Below are positions 51,383 through 59,689 of a stretch of 61,958 bases of DNA, in pieces (the stretch's first letter is position 1; each line of letters starts with the position of its first letter). The DNA is from Candidatus Parvarchaeota archaeon (GTDB lineage Archaea > Nanobdellota > Nanobdellia > WJKC01): the NCBI GenBank assembly GCA_017608505.1, contig JAFCFT010000004.1, positions 1 through 61,958 on the forward strand, in the 5' to 3' direction. Both the position numbers and the translations under genes were made by a program. The notes below the pieces were generated by a model. The model was not told where the DNA came from. It did no database searches and saw only the letters and a program-made list of their open reading frames with translations.

Positions 51383-51874
51383 ATGACAAGAATCAGCAAA
51401 TTATTGCAACCAAGAATGGTGCTCTTAATAACATCGTACGCAGACAATACACATGACGTTGCAACTTTTAGCTTTGTAACACCAATAAGCTTTAATCCGC
51501 CGTTGCTAGCATTTAGCGTTGCGCATACAAGATACACAAAAGAATTAATAGAAAAGAATCCTGAATGCGTTGTTAATGTTGCGACAACAGAAATGCTTGA
51601 TGACGCATTATACTGCGGCACAAGAAGCGGAAGAGATGTTGACAAGTTTGAAAAAATAGAATGGGAAGAATGCGAAACAGTAAAGCCAAGAAGAGTTAAA
51701 AAAAGCCCAGTCCAGCTGGAATGCAAAGTATTAAAAATAATACCTGCAGGAGATCATAACATAGTGTTGTGCGAAGTGTTGACAGAGCATGTAAAGACTC
51801 TTGAATACAAGCCGTTAATGCATGTGTCAGGAAGCGACTTTGCAACATCCACTAAAATTGGGCCCGTGGCGTAG
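51383..51874 (+). CDS. Flavin reductase-like FMN-binding protein (DIM6/NTAB family)
   Basis: 163 residues. RMVLLITSYADNTHDVATFS, FVTPISFNPPLLAFSV and ECVVNVATTEMLDDALYCG follow the split-barrel flavin reductase pattern, which binds FMN. The stop codon TAG (51872-51874) is part of the D-arm of the next tRNA gene, so the CDS overlaps that tRNA by 15 nt. The C-terminus HVSGSDFATSTKIGPVA may thus be partly set by the tRNA. Physiological role not predicted. Confidence 0.82.
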   Translation: MTRISKLLQPRMVLLITSYADNTHDVATFSFVTPISFNPPLLAFSVAHTRYTKELIEKNPECVVNVATTEMLDDALYCGTRSGRDVDKFEKIEWEECETVKPRRVKKSPVQLECKVLKIIPAGDHNIVLCEVLTEHVKTLEYKPLMHVSGSDFATSTKIGPVA

Positions 51875-51949
51875 CCTGGACAGCGCGGCTATGTTTCAAC
51901 CGTAAGGCTTCGGACCAGCAGATCGGGGGTTCGAATCCCTCCGGGCCCA
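51860..51949 (+). tRNA. tRNA-Arg (TCG) with a 15-nt intron in the anticodon stem
   Basis: Acceptor GGGCCCG/CGGGCCC, T-arm GGGGG-TTCGAAT-CCCTC, discriminator A. The anticodon loop is CTTCGGA (TCG). The stem GCTGG/CCAGC forms only if ATGTTTCAACCGTAA (51891-51905) is removed from between GCT and GG. This is a non-canonical intron site in the 5' strand of the anticodon stem. Joined length 75 nt. Confidence 0.85.
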
Positions 51950-51955
51950 CACAAT

Positions 51956-52477
51956 TTAAGAAAAAGATGCAGCCTCTTTGTATAATATAGTTCTTGCAAC
52001 ATGATAAGTTCTCTTATCCAACTCGTTGTAAAAAAAGCACTCTTCAAGAGGCAAATCAACTATTTCGAATGCAACAACATCTGTTAAATCTTCTTTTGCT
52101 ATTTGGGCTAACACTTCAGCAATAGTTGGCCTAAAGATTGCAGGGGCTAAAAATTCATGGTATGTTATAACCTCCTTATAAGGGACTAAACCTTCAGCTT
52201 TTTTTATTGGATCAGGATTCCACAGAAAAGCACTTCTTAAATCAACATTTTTAATGTAATATAAGTCTCCTTTTTTAAAGTATTCTGGCGTCTTAGCAGG
52301 AGGCAATTGCATATAATTTTCAATTTTATAAATTTTTGATTCAATACCCCCATCTGTTTTTGTTATATAACCTTTTTTAGTTTCAGTAAATTTGACAAAT
52401 CTTACAACAGGTTTAATTTTTTTAGCAAGATTCTCAAGCAATTCGTCTGAAATTTTTAGGAGTTTAGATATACTCAT
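51956..52477 (-). CDS. Hypothetical protein
   Basis: 173 residues, starting MSISKLLKISDELLENLAKK. No TM segment. The middle part (DLYYIKNVDLRSAFLWNPDP, EVITYHEFLAPAIFRPTIAE) looks like a mixed alpha/beta domain with a HEF triplet, but the HExxH pattern is absent. A TATA-like ATATTTATAATAAAG precedes the start. It ends 6 nt after the convergent tRNA-Arg. Not recognised. Confidence 0.6.
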   Translation of the reverse strand: MSISKLLKISDELLENLAKKIKPVVRFVKFTETKKGYITKTDGGIESKIYKIENYMQLPPAKTPEYFKKGDLYYIKNVDLRSAFLWNPDPIKKAEGLVPYKEVITYHEFLAPAIFRPTIAEVLAQIAKEDLTDVVAFEIVDLPLEECFFYNELDKRTYHVARTILYKEAASFS

Positions 52478-52566
52478 ACACCATTTTTCTAAAAACTACT
52501 TTATTATAAATATTATTGTAGAATCTATATAGAAACCTTTTTAAAACCCTATCTCAAAGAAAAATT

Positions 52567-52968
52567 ATGAACTTTGAAAGCATTAAAAAATCACTTAAAG
52601 AACTAATTAGCAACAAGACTAACGACGAATTAAACAGCGAATTAGTATACATGACTGCTGTTGCAGATTATATTATTAAAATGCATTCTGAATGCAGGCA
52701 ATGTTATAATTTCTCTAAAAGAAAAAAGAAAAGAATGCTTTTTAGTGAAACGTTCAACAAAGTGCTTATTAGCTCATTAGCAGCTTGCATAAATAAAGAC
52801 TATAAGCAAGTATATATGTATCTAAAAGAAATTGAAAATAAACACTACAACCCAAACAAAGAAAATTGCAGAAAAGCTTGCGAATTGATAAGCAACTTAA
52901 GAAGTGTTTTTGAAGATATTTTGCTTGAACAGAATTTTTATAATTTAGATAACGGAAGCTATATCTGA
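52567..52968 (+). CDS. Hypothetical helical protein
   Basis: 133 residues, almost all helical (MNFESIKKSLKELISNKTND), with several Cys (ECRQCYNF, NCRKACEL) that might bind a metal. The last 24 bp overlap the convergent sugar kinase. Leaderless start likely. No family recognised. Confidence 0.55.
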   Translation: MNFESIKKSLKELISNKTNDELNSELVYMTAVADYIIKMHSECRQCYNFSKRKKKRMLFSETFNKVLISSLAACINKDYKQVYMYLKEIENKHYNPNKENCRKACELISNLRSVFEDILLEQNFYNLDNGSYI

Positions 52969-53847
52969 TGGTGTTGGGAAAACTTGCTCATTCTTTGAAA
53001 TATAAAGACATGCGTTAGCTAGCGCGTACTTTAAGCAGGCCTGCAGAGACATTTTGTTTAAATAAGCATAAAGAAATCCTGCATTAAATGTGTCGCCTGC
53101 GCCTGTAGGGTTAATAACCTTTACATTGTATGACGGCAGTCTAACGCGCTTATCCGCAGTGCATGCGAGAGCGCCTTTAGGACCTAAATGAAGCGCTAAT
53201 ATTTGCACAAATGGAAGCACTTTTTTAATCCCCTTAAGTAACGACGAAGTTCCTGCAAGAAGCTTTAATTCGTAGTCATTAAGAAACAAGATATCAACGT
53301 GCCTTAAAAGTGGAAAAATTTGCTTCCAATCCCTGTCTTCAATAGTTGCACCAATATCAAGACTTGTTGAAATATTGTGTTTTTTTGCACGGGAAAATAA
53401 AATGTTAAGCTTTGGACGTAAAGACTCTAAATGCCAGTATCCGCTCACATGCAAGTGCTTAGAAAACTTAAGGATTTGCATCTTTACATCTTTAATATTT
53501 AGTTCTGCATTTGCGCCATGGGATGTAATAAAGCTTCTGCTTCCATCCTCAAAAGTAATTGCAAATGTTGTGTCAGTGGGTTTTTTTGAAATCTTAAGAT
53601 AAGCCTTTACTTTATAGCATTTTAATTTTTCTTTAAGGCTTTTACCATAAAAGTCATTACCTATTGAGCCGACAAAACAAACTCGCAAGCCAAGTGTTGA
53701 AAGAGCTGAAGCGCAGATTGCAGAAGAGCCCCCAAGATAATACTTGAACTTTGGAATAATGACTTGTTCATTTTTCTTTGGATAGCGCTTTAGCGGAGTT
53801 GTTATCACATCTTGATTAATGTCACCCACGCAAAGCACGTCAAACAT
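52945..53847 (-). CDS. PfkB-family carbohydrate kinase
   Basis: Ribokinase fold. GGSSAICASALSTLGLRVCF with VGSIGND (~37-64) is PfkB signature 1, and NPTGAGDTFNAGFLYAYL (~244-261) is signature 2 with the catalytic Asp and anion hole. 300 residues. It starts with GDINQDVITTPLKR. Substrate may be a sugar or nucleoside; none is indicated by the neighbours, though genes for alpha-glucan metabolism follow on the right. Confidence 0.9.
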   Translation of the reverse strand: MFDVLCVGDINQDVITTPLKRYPKKNEQVIIPKFKYYLGGSSAICASALSTLGLRVCFVGSIGNDFYGKSLKEKLKCYKVKAYLKISKKPTDTTFAITFEDGSRSFITSHGANAELNIKDVKMQILKFSKHLHVSGYWHLESLRPKLNILFSRAKKHNISTSLDIGATIEDRDWKQIFPLLRHVDILFLNDYELKLLAGTSSLLKGIKKVLPFVQILALHLGPKGALACTADKRVRLPSYNVKVINPTGAGDTFNAGFLYAYLNKMSLQACLKYALANACLYISKNEQVFPTPSDIASVI

Positions 53848-53883
53848 AAATGATAAATAAGCAGGGGGATTATTATTAATTTA

Positions 53884-54402
53884 ATGGCAAATGCGTTTAA
53901 GGGAGTTTATGATCATTTCCTGTGGTCAAGCAAAAGAAAAGCGTATGTTAGGAATGTTGAAAAAGCAAAAAAATACAAATGCATACTTTGCGCAATCCGC
54001 AACAATAAATTAGAGTCAAGAGTATTATACAAAGGGCGCGATTATTTTGTTTTGATGAACATATTTCCTTACAATCTTGGCCACTTAATGGTTGTGCCAA
54101 ACAAGCACGTCACAGATTTCATGAAGCTTGATAAAAGGCTTCTTTGCAGTTTAATGGTTGGTGTTCAAAAAGCAATGAAATTAATTAAATATACATACAA
54201 GCCAGACGGCTTTAACATTGGATTAAACATTGGAGAATATGGAGGAGCAAGCATTAAGCATTTGCACTGGCAAGTAGTCCCAAGATACAAAAGAGAAGCA
54301 GGATTTATGGAAGCAACTGCTGATACAAGAGTTGTGCCTGAAACCCTTGATCAAATAGAAAAGGATTTGTTAAAAAATGTGAGCAAAGTATGGAAGAAAT
54401 GA
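53884..54402 (+). CDS. HIT-family nucleotide hydrolase/phosphorylase
   Basis: The catalytic triad HLHWQVVPR (HxHxx type, ~130-138) follows YGGASIKHLHW, and an N-terminal CILCAI could form part of a zinc site. FPYNLGHLMVVPNKH is also typical. 172 residues, nearest in look to the Ap4A phosphorylase/HIT branch. The stop overlaps the ATG of the glycogen synthase gene by 4 nt, which links it to glucan metabolism, perhaps through nucleotide-sugar or adenylate turnover (inference). Confidence 0.88.
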   Translation: MANAFKGVYDHFLWSSKRKAYVRNVEKAKKYKCILCAIRNNKLESRVLYKGRDYFVLMNIFPYNLGHLMVVPNKHVTDFMKLDKRLLCSLMVGVQKAMKLIKYTYKPDGFNIGLNIGEYGGASIKHLHWQVVPRYKREAGFMEATADTRVVPETLDQIEKDLLKNVSKVWKK

Positions 54403-56231
54403 ATAAAATCGGCGCTGTTTTTGAAGTAAGTTTTGAAGCAGGGCATAAAGTAGGTGGCATATTCACAGTATTAAAAAGCAAAAGCAATGAAGTAAAGAAT
54501 ATTTATGGTGACAAATACACTGCAATTGGATTTTATGACTCAAAAAGTGCCTTAGAACATTTTGAAGGAGAAAAAGCCCCTAAAGAGTTGCAAAGAATTT
54601 TTGAAGAACTAAAAAATGAAGGTATTAATGCATATTATGGAAAATGGATCACTGCCAACGATGTAAGACTTATATTATTAGAAACAAGAGAATTTAGGGA
54701 AAAAGGCGTCTGGTTTAAAGAAAAGGAAATGACAATTGACAGAAATGTCAATTTAATAAAAAAAAGATTGTGGGAATACTATGGAATAGACTCGCTTAAT
54801 ACAGGAATCGAATATGACGTGCCATTGGCATGGTCTTGGGCTGCTGGCAAATTAATTGAAAAAATCTGCAAGCAAGGAAAATGCGAACCTGTTGTCGCGC
54901 ATTTTCATGAGTGGCTCTCAGGGGCAGGACTGCTTTATTTGAAAAAAAATTATCCAAAATTAGGTCTTGTATTTACAACGCATGCAACAAGGCTTGGCAG
55001 AGCATTAAGTTCAGCAAACATAGATGTGCACAAATTAAAGAGTTGTGAAAATGACTTAAAGCAAGCAGAAAAACTTCACGTAAAGGCGCAACACATGCTT
55101 GAAAAAGCATGCGCAAGAGAAGCCCACGTGTTCACAACAGTAAGTGAGGTAGTGGCAAATGAAGCTAAATGCGTTCTTGGGATAGAACCGCACATAATAA
55201 CACCTAATGCATTAGATTTTAGCGAGTACCCAACAATGGAAAAAGTAATTGCAAGAAGAAGGGCGTTAAGGCTTAAAATGAAAAAGTTTCTTTTATCATA
55301 TTTTTCAAGCTATTATCCAATAAAAATAACAGACTGCGTGATATTCTATACGCTAGGCAGATACGAATTCCACAACAAAGGGATAGACCTATACATTGAT
55401 GCTCTTGGAAAACTAAATGAAAAGCTTAAAAATTTAGAGGGAAAACATAACCCAGTGTACGCTTTCATATGGGTTCCAAGAAAAAATAACGGCGTAAAAG
55501 AAGAGGTTGAAGAAAACCTTCTTGCATTTGACAGGATCAATGATTTAATAAATGAAGAAATGAGAAATATTAAAGAAAACATACTAATAAACACCTTAAA
55601 AGACAAACCAATGACTTTTAAAATCATGTGTGGAGAAGAATTCAGCAATGAATTAAAAGCGGCAAGCAGAGCATTCACAACTTTAAGAAAAGGCAAAATC
55701 CCTCCATTATGCGCTTTTGAAATCAATGAAAAACAAGACACAATAATGAGATGGTTGAAAAAAAACAAACTGCTCAATAGACCAGAAGACCCTGTTAAAG
55801 TCATATTTTACCCTGAATATTTAAGTGCAAAAGACCCCATACTTGGCATGGACGTAAATGATGCAGTCATGAGTTGCACAATGGGCGTTTTTCCTTCAAG
55901 ATACGAGCCATGGGGCATGACTATAATGGAGGCAGGAGCGTTGCTTGCATTAGGAGTCACTACCAATGCAAGCGGTGCAGGAGCATTTATAAAAAAATTA
56001 GGAGAAGGGAACACAGGACTTAAAGTCTTAGAATTAGAAAATAAATCAGACTCGCAGATTAGTGAAGAATTAAGCGAAATCATGAAAGAAGTCGTACTTA
56101 TGGACAAGGACCTTCTTTTAGAATCAAGCATAAAGGCAAGGAATATTGCAGAACAATCAGACTGGAGAATCCAAATTAAAAATTACGTTGCAGCTTATAA
56201 TATGGCATTAAAAAAATTATTTAAGGACTAA
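54399..56231 (+). CDS. GT3-type glycogen synthase
   Basis: 610 residues. VFEVSFEAGHKVGGIFTVLK at the start, VAHFHEWLSGAGLLYLKK, VFTTHATRLGRALSSANID and, near the C-terminus, FPSRYEPWGMTIMEAGALL are shared with eukaryotic-type (GT3) glycogen synthases rather than bacterial GlgA. The catalytic Glu of the E-x7-E motif is in this last segment (YEPWGMTIMEA). The ATG at 54399 (ATGA overlap with HIT stop) is preferred over 54390. It should extend alpha-1,4-glucan from NDP-glucose. Confidence 0.88.
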   Translation: MNKIGAVFEVSFEAGHKVGGIFTVLKSKSNEVKNIYGDKYTAIGFYDSKSALEHFEGEKAPKELQRIFEELKNEGINAYYGKWITANDVRLILLETREFREKGVWFKEKEMTIDRNVNLIKKRLWEYYGIDSLNTGIEYDVPLAWSWAAGKLIEKICKQGKCEPVVAHFHEWLSGAGLLYLKKNYPKLGLVFTTHATRLGRALSSANIDVHKLKSCENDLKQAEKLHVKAQHMLEKACAREAHVFTTVSEVVANEAKCVLGIEPHIITPNALDFSEYPTMEKVIARRRALRLKMKKFLLSYFSSYYPIKITDCVIFYTLGRYEFHNKGIDLYIDALGKLNEKLKNLEGKHNPVYAFIWVPRKNNGVKEEVEENLLAFDRINDLINEEMRNIKENILINTLKDKPMTFKIMCGEEFSNELKAASRAFTTLRKGKIPPLCAFEINEKQDTIMRWLKKNKLLNRPEDPVKVIFYPEYLSAKDPILGMDVNDAVMSCTMGVFPSRYEPWGMTIMEAGALLALGVTTNASGAGAFIKKLGEGNTGLKVLELENKSDSQISEELSEIMKEVVLMDKDLLLESSIKARNIAEQSDWRIQIKNYVAAYNMALKKLFKD

Positions 56232-56249
56232 AAGCCTATTTATTAAAAA

Positions 56250-56564
56250 ATGAGCGAGCCTTTTTACTTGAAAGAAAATGATGAAAGAACGCTTGCAGTT
56301 ATAAACAATCTTAAAGAGCTAAGAGATGCCTTAAAAATAGCTCCAAAACAAGCAATTAAACACCACACAAGCAATGGAAAAAACGACTTTGCAATATGGA
56401 TACATGAGTCACTTGGCATGGGAAATCTTGCATTTAAAATTGCATGTGTAAATGGAGATGAAGAAAAAATTAAGCAAAAAATAATAAAAATTTTAAATAA
56501 AGAGTTAATGAAAAATGACTTAAAAGATCTTATGAGAAAATTTCTTAAGATGAAGTCTTTTTAA
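56250..56564 (+). CDS. DUF5752-like small protein
   Basis: 104 residues: FYLKENDERTLAVINNLKEL, KHHTSNGKNDFAIWIHESL and a C-terminal helical tail. A domain of this kind (DUF5752, by memory) is found beside or fused to glycosyl transfer genes in archaea. It is 18 nt after the glycogen synthase and overlaps GH57 by 20 bp at its end. A structural or regulatory role in glucan metabolism is inference. Confidence 0.65.
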   Translation: MSEPFYLKENDERTLAVINNLKELRDALKIAPKQAIKHHTSNGKNDFAIWIHESLGMGNLAFKIACVNGDEEKIKQKIIKILNKELMKNDLKDLMRKFLKMKSF

Positions 56565-57729
56565 TTCTTTCATTTATTAATTGCTTTAAATCCTGAAGAA
56601 CATTCATGTAATTAATGTATGCATCATAAGGGCTGTCATAAGCATTAAAATACTTGTGAACATCTCCGTCAGCAAACCATTTTGTGCACATATAATAAAA
56701 ATGGTCGCTTGTCTGAAGCCTTCTCCATATATCTATTAATTGCTGGTCACCTAAAGCATAAACAAGACTTGCAAGCTCTTTTAACATATTAAAAGCATTT
56801 GTCTGCATCTCGTTGCCAAGCCAGGCGCTTGCGTCTCTGTCAACATCTGCCCATGAAAGCATGTCAGGAACATCAATTACGCCCACTGGCTCCTCATTTG
56901 CTAACTCATTAATTTTAACAAAATTTAAATGAGGATAACGCAAAACTTCTTTTGGAAGGTGCTTTAAAAATTCGAAAATGCCTGTTTCTCTCCATTGATG
57001 TTCTCCAAAGGTTTCGTAATCAATGAAAATATTTACATTTGTCCCCTCTGCCTTGCTAAGCCATAACGCATACTTGTCAGCTGTCAAAGGGAATTCGCTC
57101 CAGTCGCGCAATGAGAATCTAAACCCAATGTCATCGCTAAGTCTGTAATTTCGCAAAAGCAGGCGAATATTAGAATTAACAGGCTTATAAATGAAGTTAG
57201 GACTTCTCCATCCCAAATACTTGTGCCATCCTTCAGCAACAACACCTTTAAAACCCATTTTTTCCACAGCGCATGCCAATTTATTGTTGTACATTGCTTC
57301 AGTGTTTCTAAAAACAACAGGCTCATAATCAAATATCTCTTTAATTTTCTTTTTGTGGAGCTTGACTTGTTCTTCAAATTCTTTGTCTCCAACTAAAAAT
57401 GCAAGCGAATGATAATATGTCTCTGAAAGCAAATCAACACACCCAGTATCCATCAATTTTTTAAATGACTCAATAACTTTTGGGCAATATCTTTGCGCTT
57501 GGTCAATGAAAACGCCAGTCATTGAGTAAGAAACTTTGAAAGCGCCATTAGTTTCTTTTATAAGCCTTAAAATAAGTTCATTTGTTTCTAAATAGCATTT
57601 TTTTGCAACCTTTAAAAAGATTTTCTTGTTTTTCTCGTCATCAAAATATTTGTGATCCCGCCTAAAAACATTGTATTTTGCAAGTCTCTCAGGCTGATGC
57701 ACTTGAAAATAAAGACATATCTTAGCCAT
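56545..57729 (-). CDS. Glycoside hydrolase family 57 (alpha-amylase/glucanotransferase-like)
   Basis: 394 residues. The five GH57 motifs are visible in part: FQVHQPERL (~8-16), YHSLAF, FRNTEAMYNN (nucleophile Glu, ~139-148), FIDYETFGEHQW (acid/base Asp, ~233-244) and the late WADVDRDASAWLGNEMQ. It should hydrolyse or transfer alpha-1,4-glucan. It lies convergent to the synthase and probably co-transcribed with the GT4 gene to its right. Confidence 0.9.
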   Translation of the reverse strand: MAKICLYFQVHQPERLAKYNVFRRDHKYFDDEKNKKIFLKVAKKCYLETNELILRLIKETNGAFKVSYSMTGVFIDQAQRYCPKVIESFKKLMDTGCVDLLSETYYHSLAFLVGDKEFEEQVKLHKKKIKEIFDYEPVVFRNTEAMYNNKLACAVEKMGFKGVVAEGWHKYLGWRSPNFIYKPVNSNIRLLLRNYRLSDDIGFRFSLRDWSEFPLTADKYALWLSKAEGTNVNIFIDYETFGEHQWRETGIFEFLKHLPKEVLRYPHLNFVKINELANEEPVGVIDVPDMLSWADVDRDASAWLGNEMQTNAFNMLKELASLVYALGDQQLIDIWRRLQTSDHFYYMCTKWFADGDVHKYFNAYDSPYDAYINYMNVLQDLKQLINERIKKTSS

Positions 57730-57755
57730 ATATGAATCTAGTATTTTTTAAAGAT

Positions 57756-58883
57756 TTAAGGGTTTCTAATTAATGAAGAATACACATCAAAAGTCTTGTC
57801 TGCCACTTCACTCCAAGAAATCTTTTTACACTCGCATAAACCATTTCTTTTTAAGTTTTCAGCAAGACCATTATACCTTAAAACCCCTATTATTTTATTG
57901 GCAATTTCATCAACATCCCAAAAGTCAACTTTTAAGCAGTGCTTTAAAAGCTCTGAAGCGCCTGCTGCCCTGCTTACTATGAGAGGGGTGCCTGAAGCAA
58001 CAGCCTCAAGAGCCGTGATCCCAAAAGGCTCTGCAACACTTGGCATAACATAAACGTCTGAAAGCGCATATAGCTTTGGCAAGTCTTCGTCAGGAACATA
58101 CCCTAAAAATCTTACTTTATCGCTAATCCCCAGTTCTATAGAAAGCTTAATTAAATTCTTAAGCTCAGGCCCCTTGCCGCCTACTAAAAAAACAGTGTCA
58201 GGCTCTAATTCAAGCACTTTTTTTGCAGCCCTAATAAAGTAATCAACGCCTTTTTGAACACTTAATCTCCCTAAAAACAAAACAACCTTATTATTTAATT
58301 TTTTAACAGAAGTTCTAAATTTTGAAGCACTAATCCCGTTGTATATCACTTTAATTTTTGAAGGTTCAACGCCGTAGCGCTTAATCAACTGGTTTTTCAT
58401 CCACCTGCTTACAGTTATCACTTTGTCAGCCATATGAAGACCTAAATTTTCTATGTCAACTATGAACTGCCAAGGGTGGCCAGCAGTCCTGTCCCACTCT
58501 GTGCTGTGCACAGTAAACACTAAAGGCTTTTTAGTCTTTTCTTTTAATTTAATTCCCCCAAGTATAGTCATCCAGTCATGGCAATGTATTAAATCAAAAT
58601 CATAGTTCAAAGCAGTTTCAACAACACATTCATTATAATTCTTTACCTTGGAAAAAAATTCATTAGTAATTACGCCTTTGAACTCTTTTAAATATGGCCC
58701 AGTAAATCCGCCAGGCACTTGAATAATCTTAACGTGAGATGCCTTAACTTTGCCTTTTGTTCTTGGCATGAAGAAAAGAATTTCACACTTGTCTTTAAGC
58801 TCTTTAGTCAGCTCGTAACAATGCGTGCCAAGGCCTCCCGAAATAAACGGTGGAAACTCCCACCCAAGCATTGCCACTTTCAT
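57756..58883 (-). CDS. GT4-family glycosyltransferase
   Basis: 375 residues in the GT-B fold. WEFPPFISGGLGTHCYEL at the start (GGLG loop), FLGRLSVQKGVDYFIRAAKK, and the C-terminal PSVAEPFGITALEAVASGTP (E-x7-E) with IVSRAAGASELL are typical of retaining glycogen synthase-like enzymes. The start ATG 58883 follows an AT-rich promoter. It is upstream of GH57 on the same strand, 26 nt apart, so one operon. Role in glucan or glycolipid synthesis. Confidence 0.88.
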   Translation of the reverse strand: MKVAMLGWEFPPFISGGLGTHCYELTKELKDKCEILFFMPRTKGKVKASHVKIIQVPGGFTGPYLKEFKGVITNEFFSKVKNYNECVVETALNYDFDLIHCHDWMTILGGIKLKEKTKKPLVFTVHSTEWDRTAGHPWQFIVDIENLGLHMADKVITVSRWMKNQLIKRYGVEPSKIKVIYNGISASKFRTSVKKLNNKVVLFLGRLSVQKGVDYFIRAAKKVLELEPDTVFLVGGKGPELKNLIKLSIELGISDKVRFLGYVPDEDLPKLYALSDVYVMPSVAEPFGITALEAVASGTPLIVSRAAGASELLKHCLKVDFWDVDEIANKIIGVLRYNGLAENLKRNGLCECKKISWSEVADKTFDVYSSLIRNP

Positions 58884-58949
58884 TATAATTTTTATAAAAA
58901 CACCTTAAATATTAATACTTATCTTAAAGTAAGCTTAAAATACTTGAAA

Positions 58950-59621
58950 ATGCATAAAATAACTATGAAAGGCCTTGGGCTGACCCTTATAGTATGTCTT
59001 GCAACATATCTCCTCGTACTAACTCAGGCGCTTAATCAAAATCCAAACGCCATAATTATAAATGCGCTAAACAAGCAGTCTTTAATCACTAACTACAAAA
59101 TCACAGGCTTAATGACAACCACAATTGCAGGCAACAACTACACAATTAGAAACAGCGTGCCCGTGTCTATAAAACTTAACAATTCAAAAGAAACATACAC
59201 TTTTGACATCCCTATGAACGGAAAAAATTACTCCATAGCACTAATCATTGAAAACAAATCATACCTGTACTGCGAAAACAACAAGTGCAGCTCTGCAAAT
59301 CTTTCAAAACTAACTGCCCAAAGATTTGCAGGCATCTCTGCAACAAACAGAATAAGCCAGCTATTAAATGAGCATTTAATAAGCCTTAAATACAAAGGAA
59401 TCAAATCAATAAACGGCATACTCTGCGACTTAATAAATGCAAAAATAGCAGTTTCATCTGAAAGCTTTATTAATTTCATAATTGACGGAAAAGTGCTTAA
59501 CTTAAGCGTTGATTTCTGCTTAGACAGAAACACAGGCCTTCCTGTCTCAAGCACAATTAATGCTGTAGTCCCAAACAACACAGTAACAATAGAATTTAAA
59601 GCAAGCGAACTAAAAACATAA
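58950..59621 (+). CDS. Membrane-anchored or secreted protein, unknown
   Basis: 223 residues. An N-terminal hydrophobic segment (LGLTLIVCLATYLLVLTQAL) acts as signal or anchor, followed by a beta-rich, Asn-rich, Thr-rich domain with many N-glycosylation-like sites (e.g. NNYT, NNSK). Two CxxxxC pairs (CENNKC) may form disulfides. The ATG at 58950 is chosen with a TATA-like CTTAAAGT ~27 nt upstream; the long upstream frame would overlap the divergent GT4 gene. A lipoprotein-like surface protein is inference. Confidence 0.6.
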   Translation: MHKITMKGLGLTLIVCLATYLLVLTQALNQNPNAIIINALNKQSLITNYKITGLMTTTIAGNNYTIRNSVPVSIKLNNSKETYTFDIPMNGKNYSIALIIENKSYLYCENNKCSSANLSKLTAQRFAGISATNRISQLLNEHLISLKYKGIKSINGILCDLINAKIAVSSESFINFIIDGKVLNLSVDFCLDRNTGLPVSSTINAVVPNNTVTIEFKASELKT

Positions 59622-59689
59622 TATTATTTTACTACTAAACAAAGACAAAAAGAAAAGTTTATAAATACTTTTTAATCTTCTATTCGCAT

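Noticed and set aside
58719..58949. N-terminal extension of the secreted protein gene
   Set aside because: It overlaps the divergent GT4 gene and would hide the signal segment; the ATG at 58950 has a suitable TATA box.
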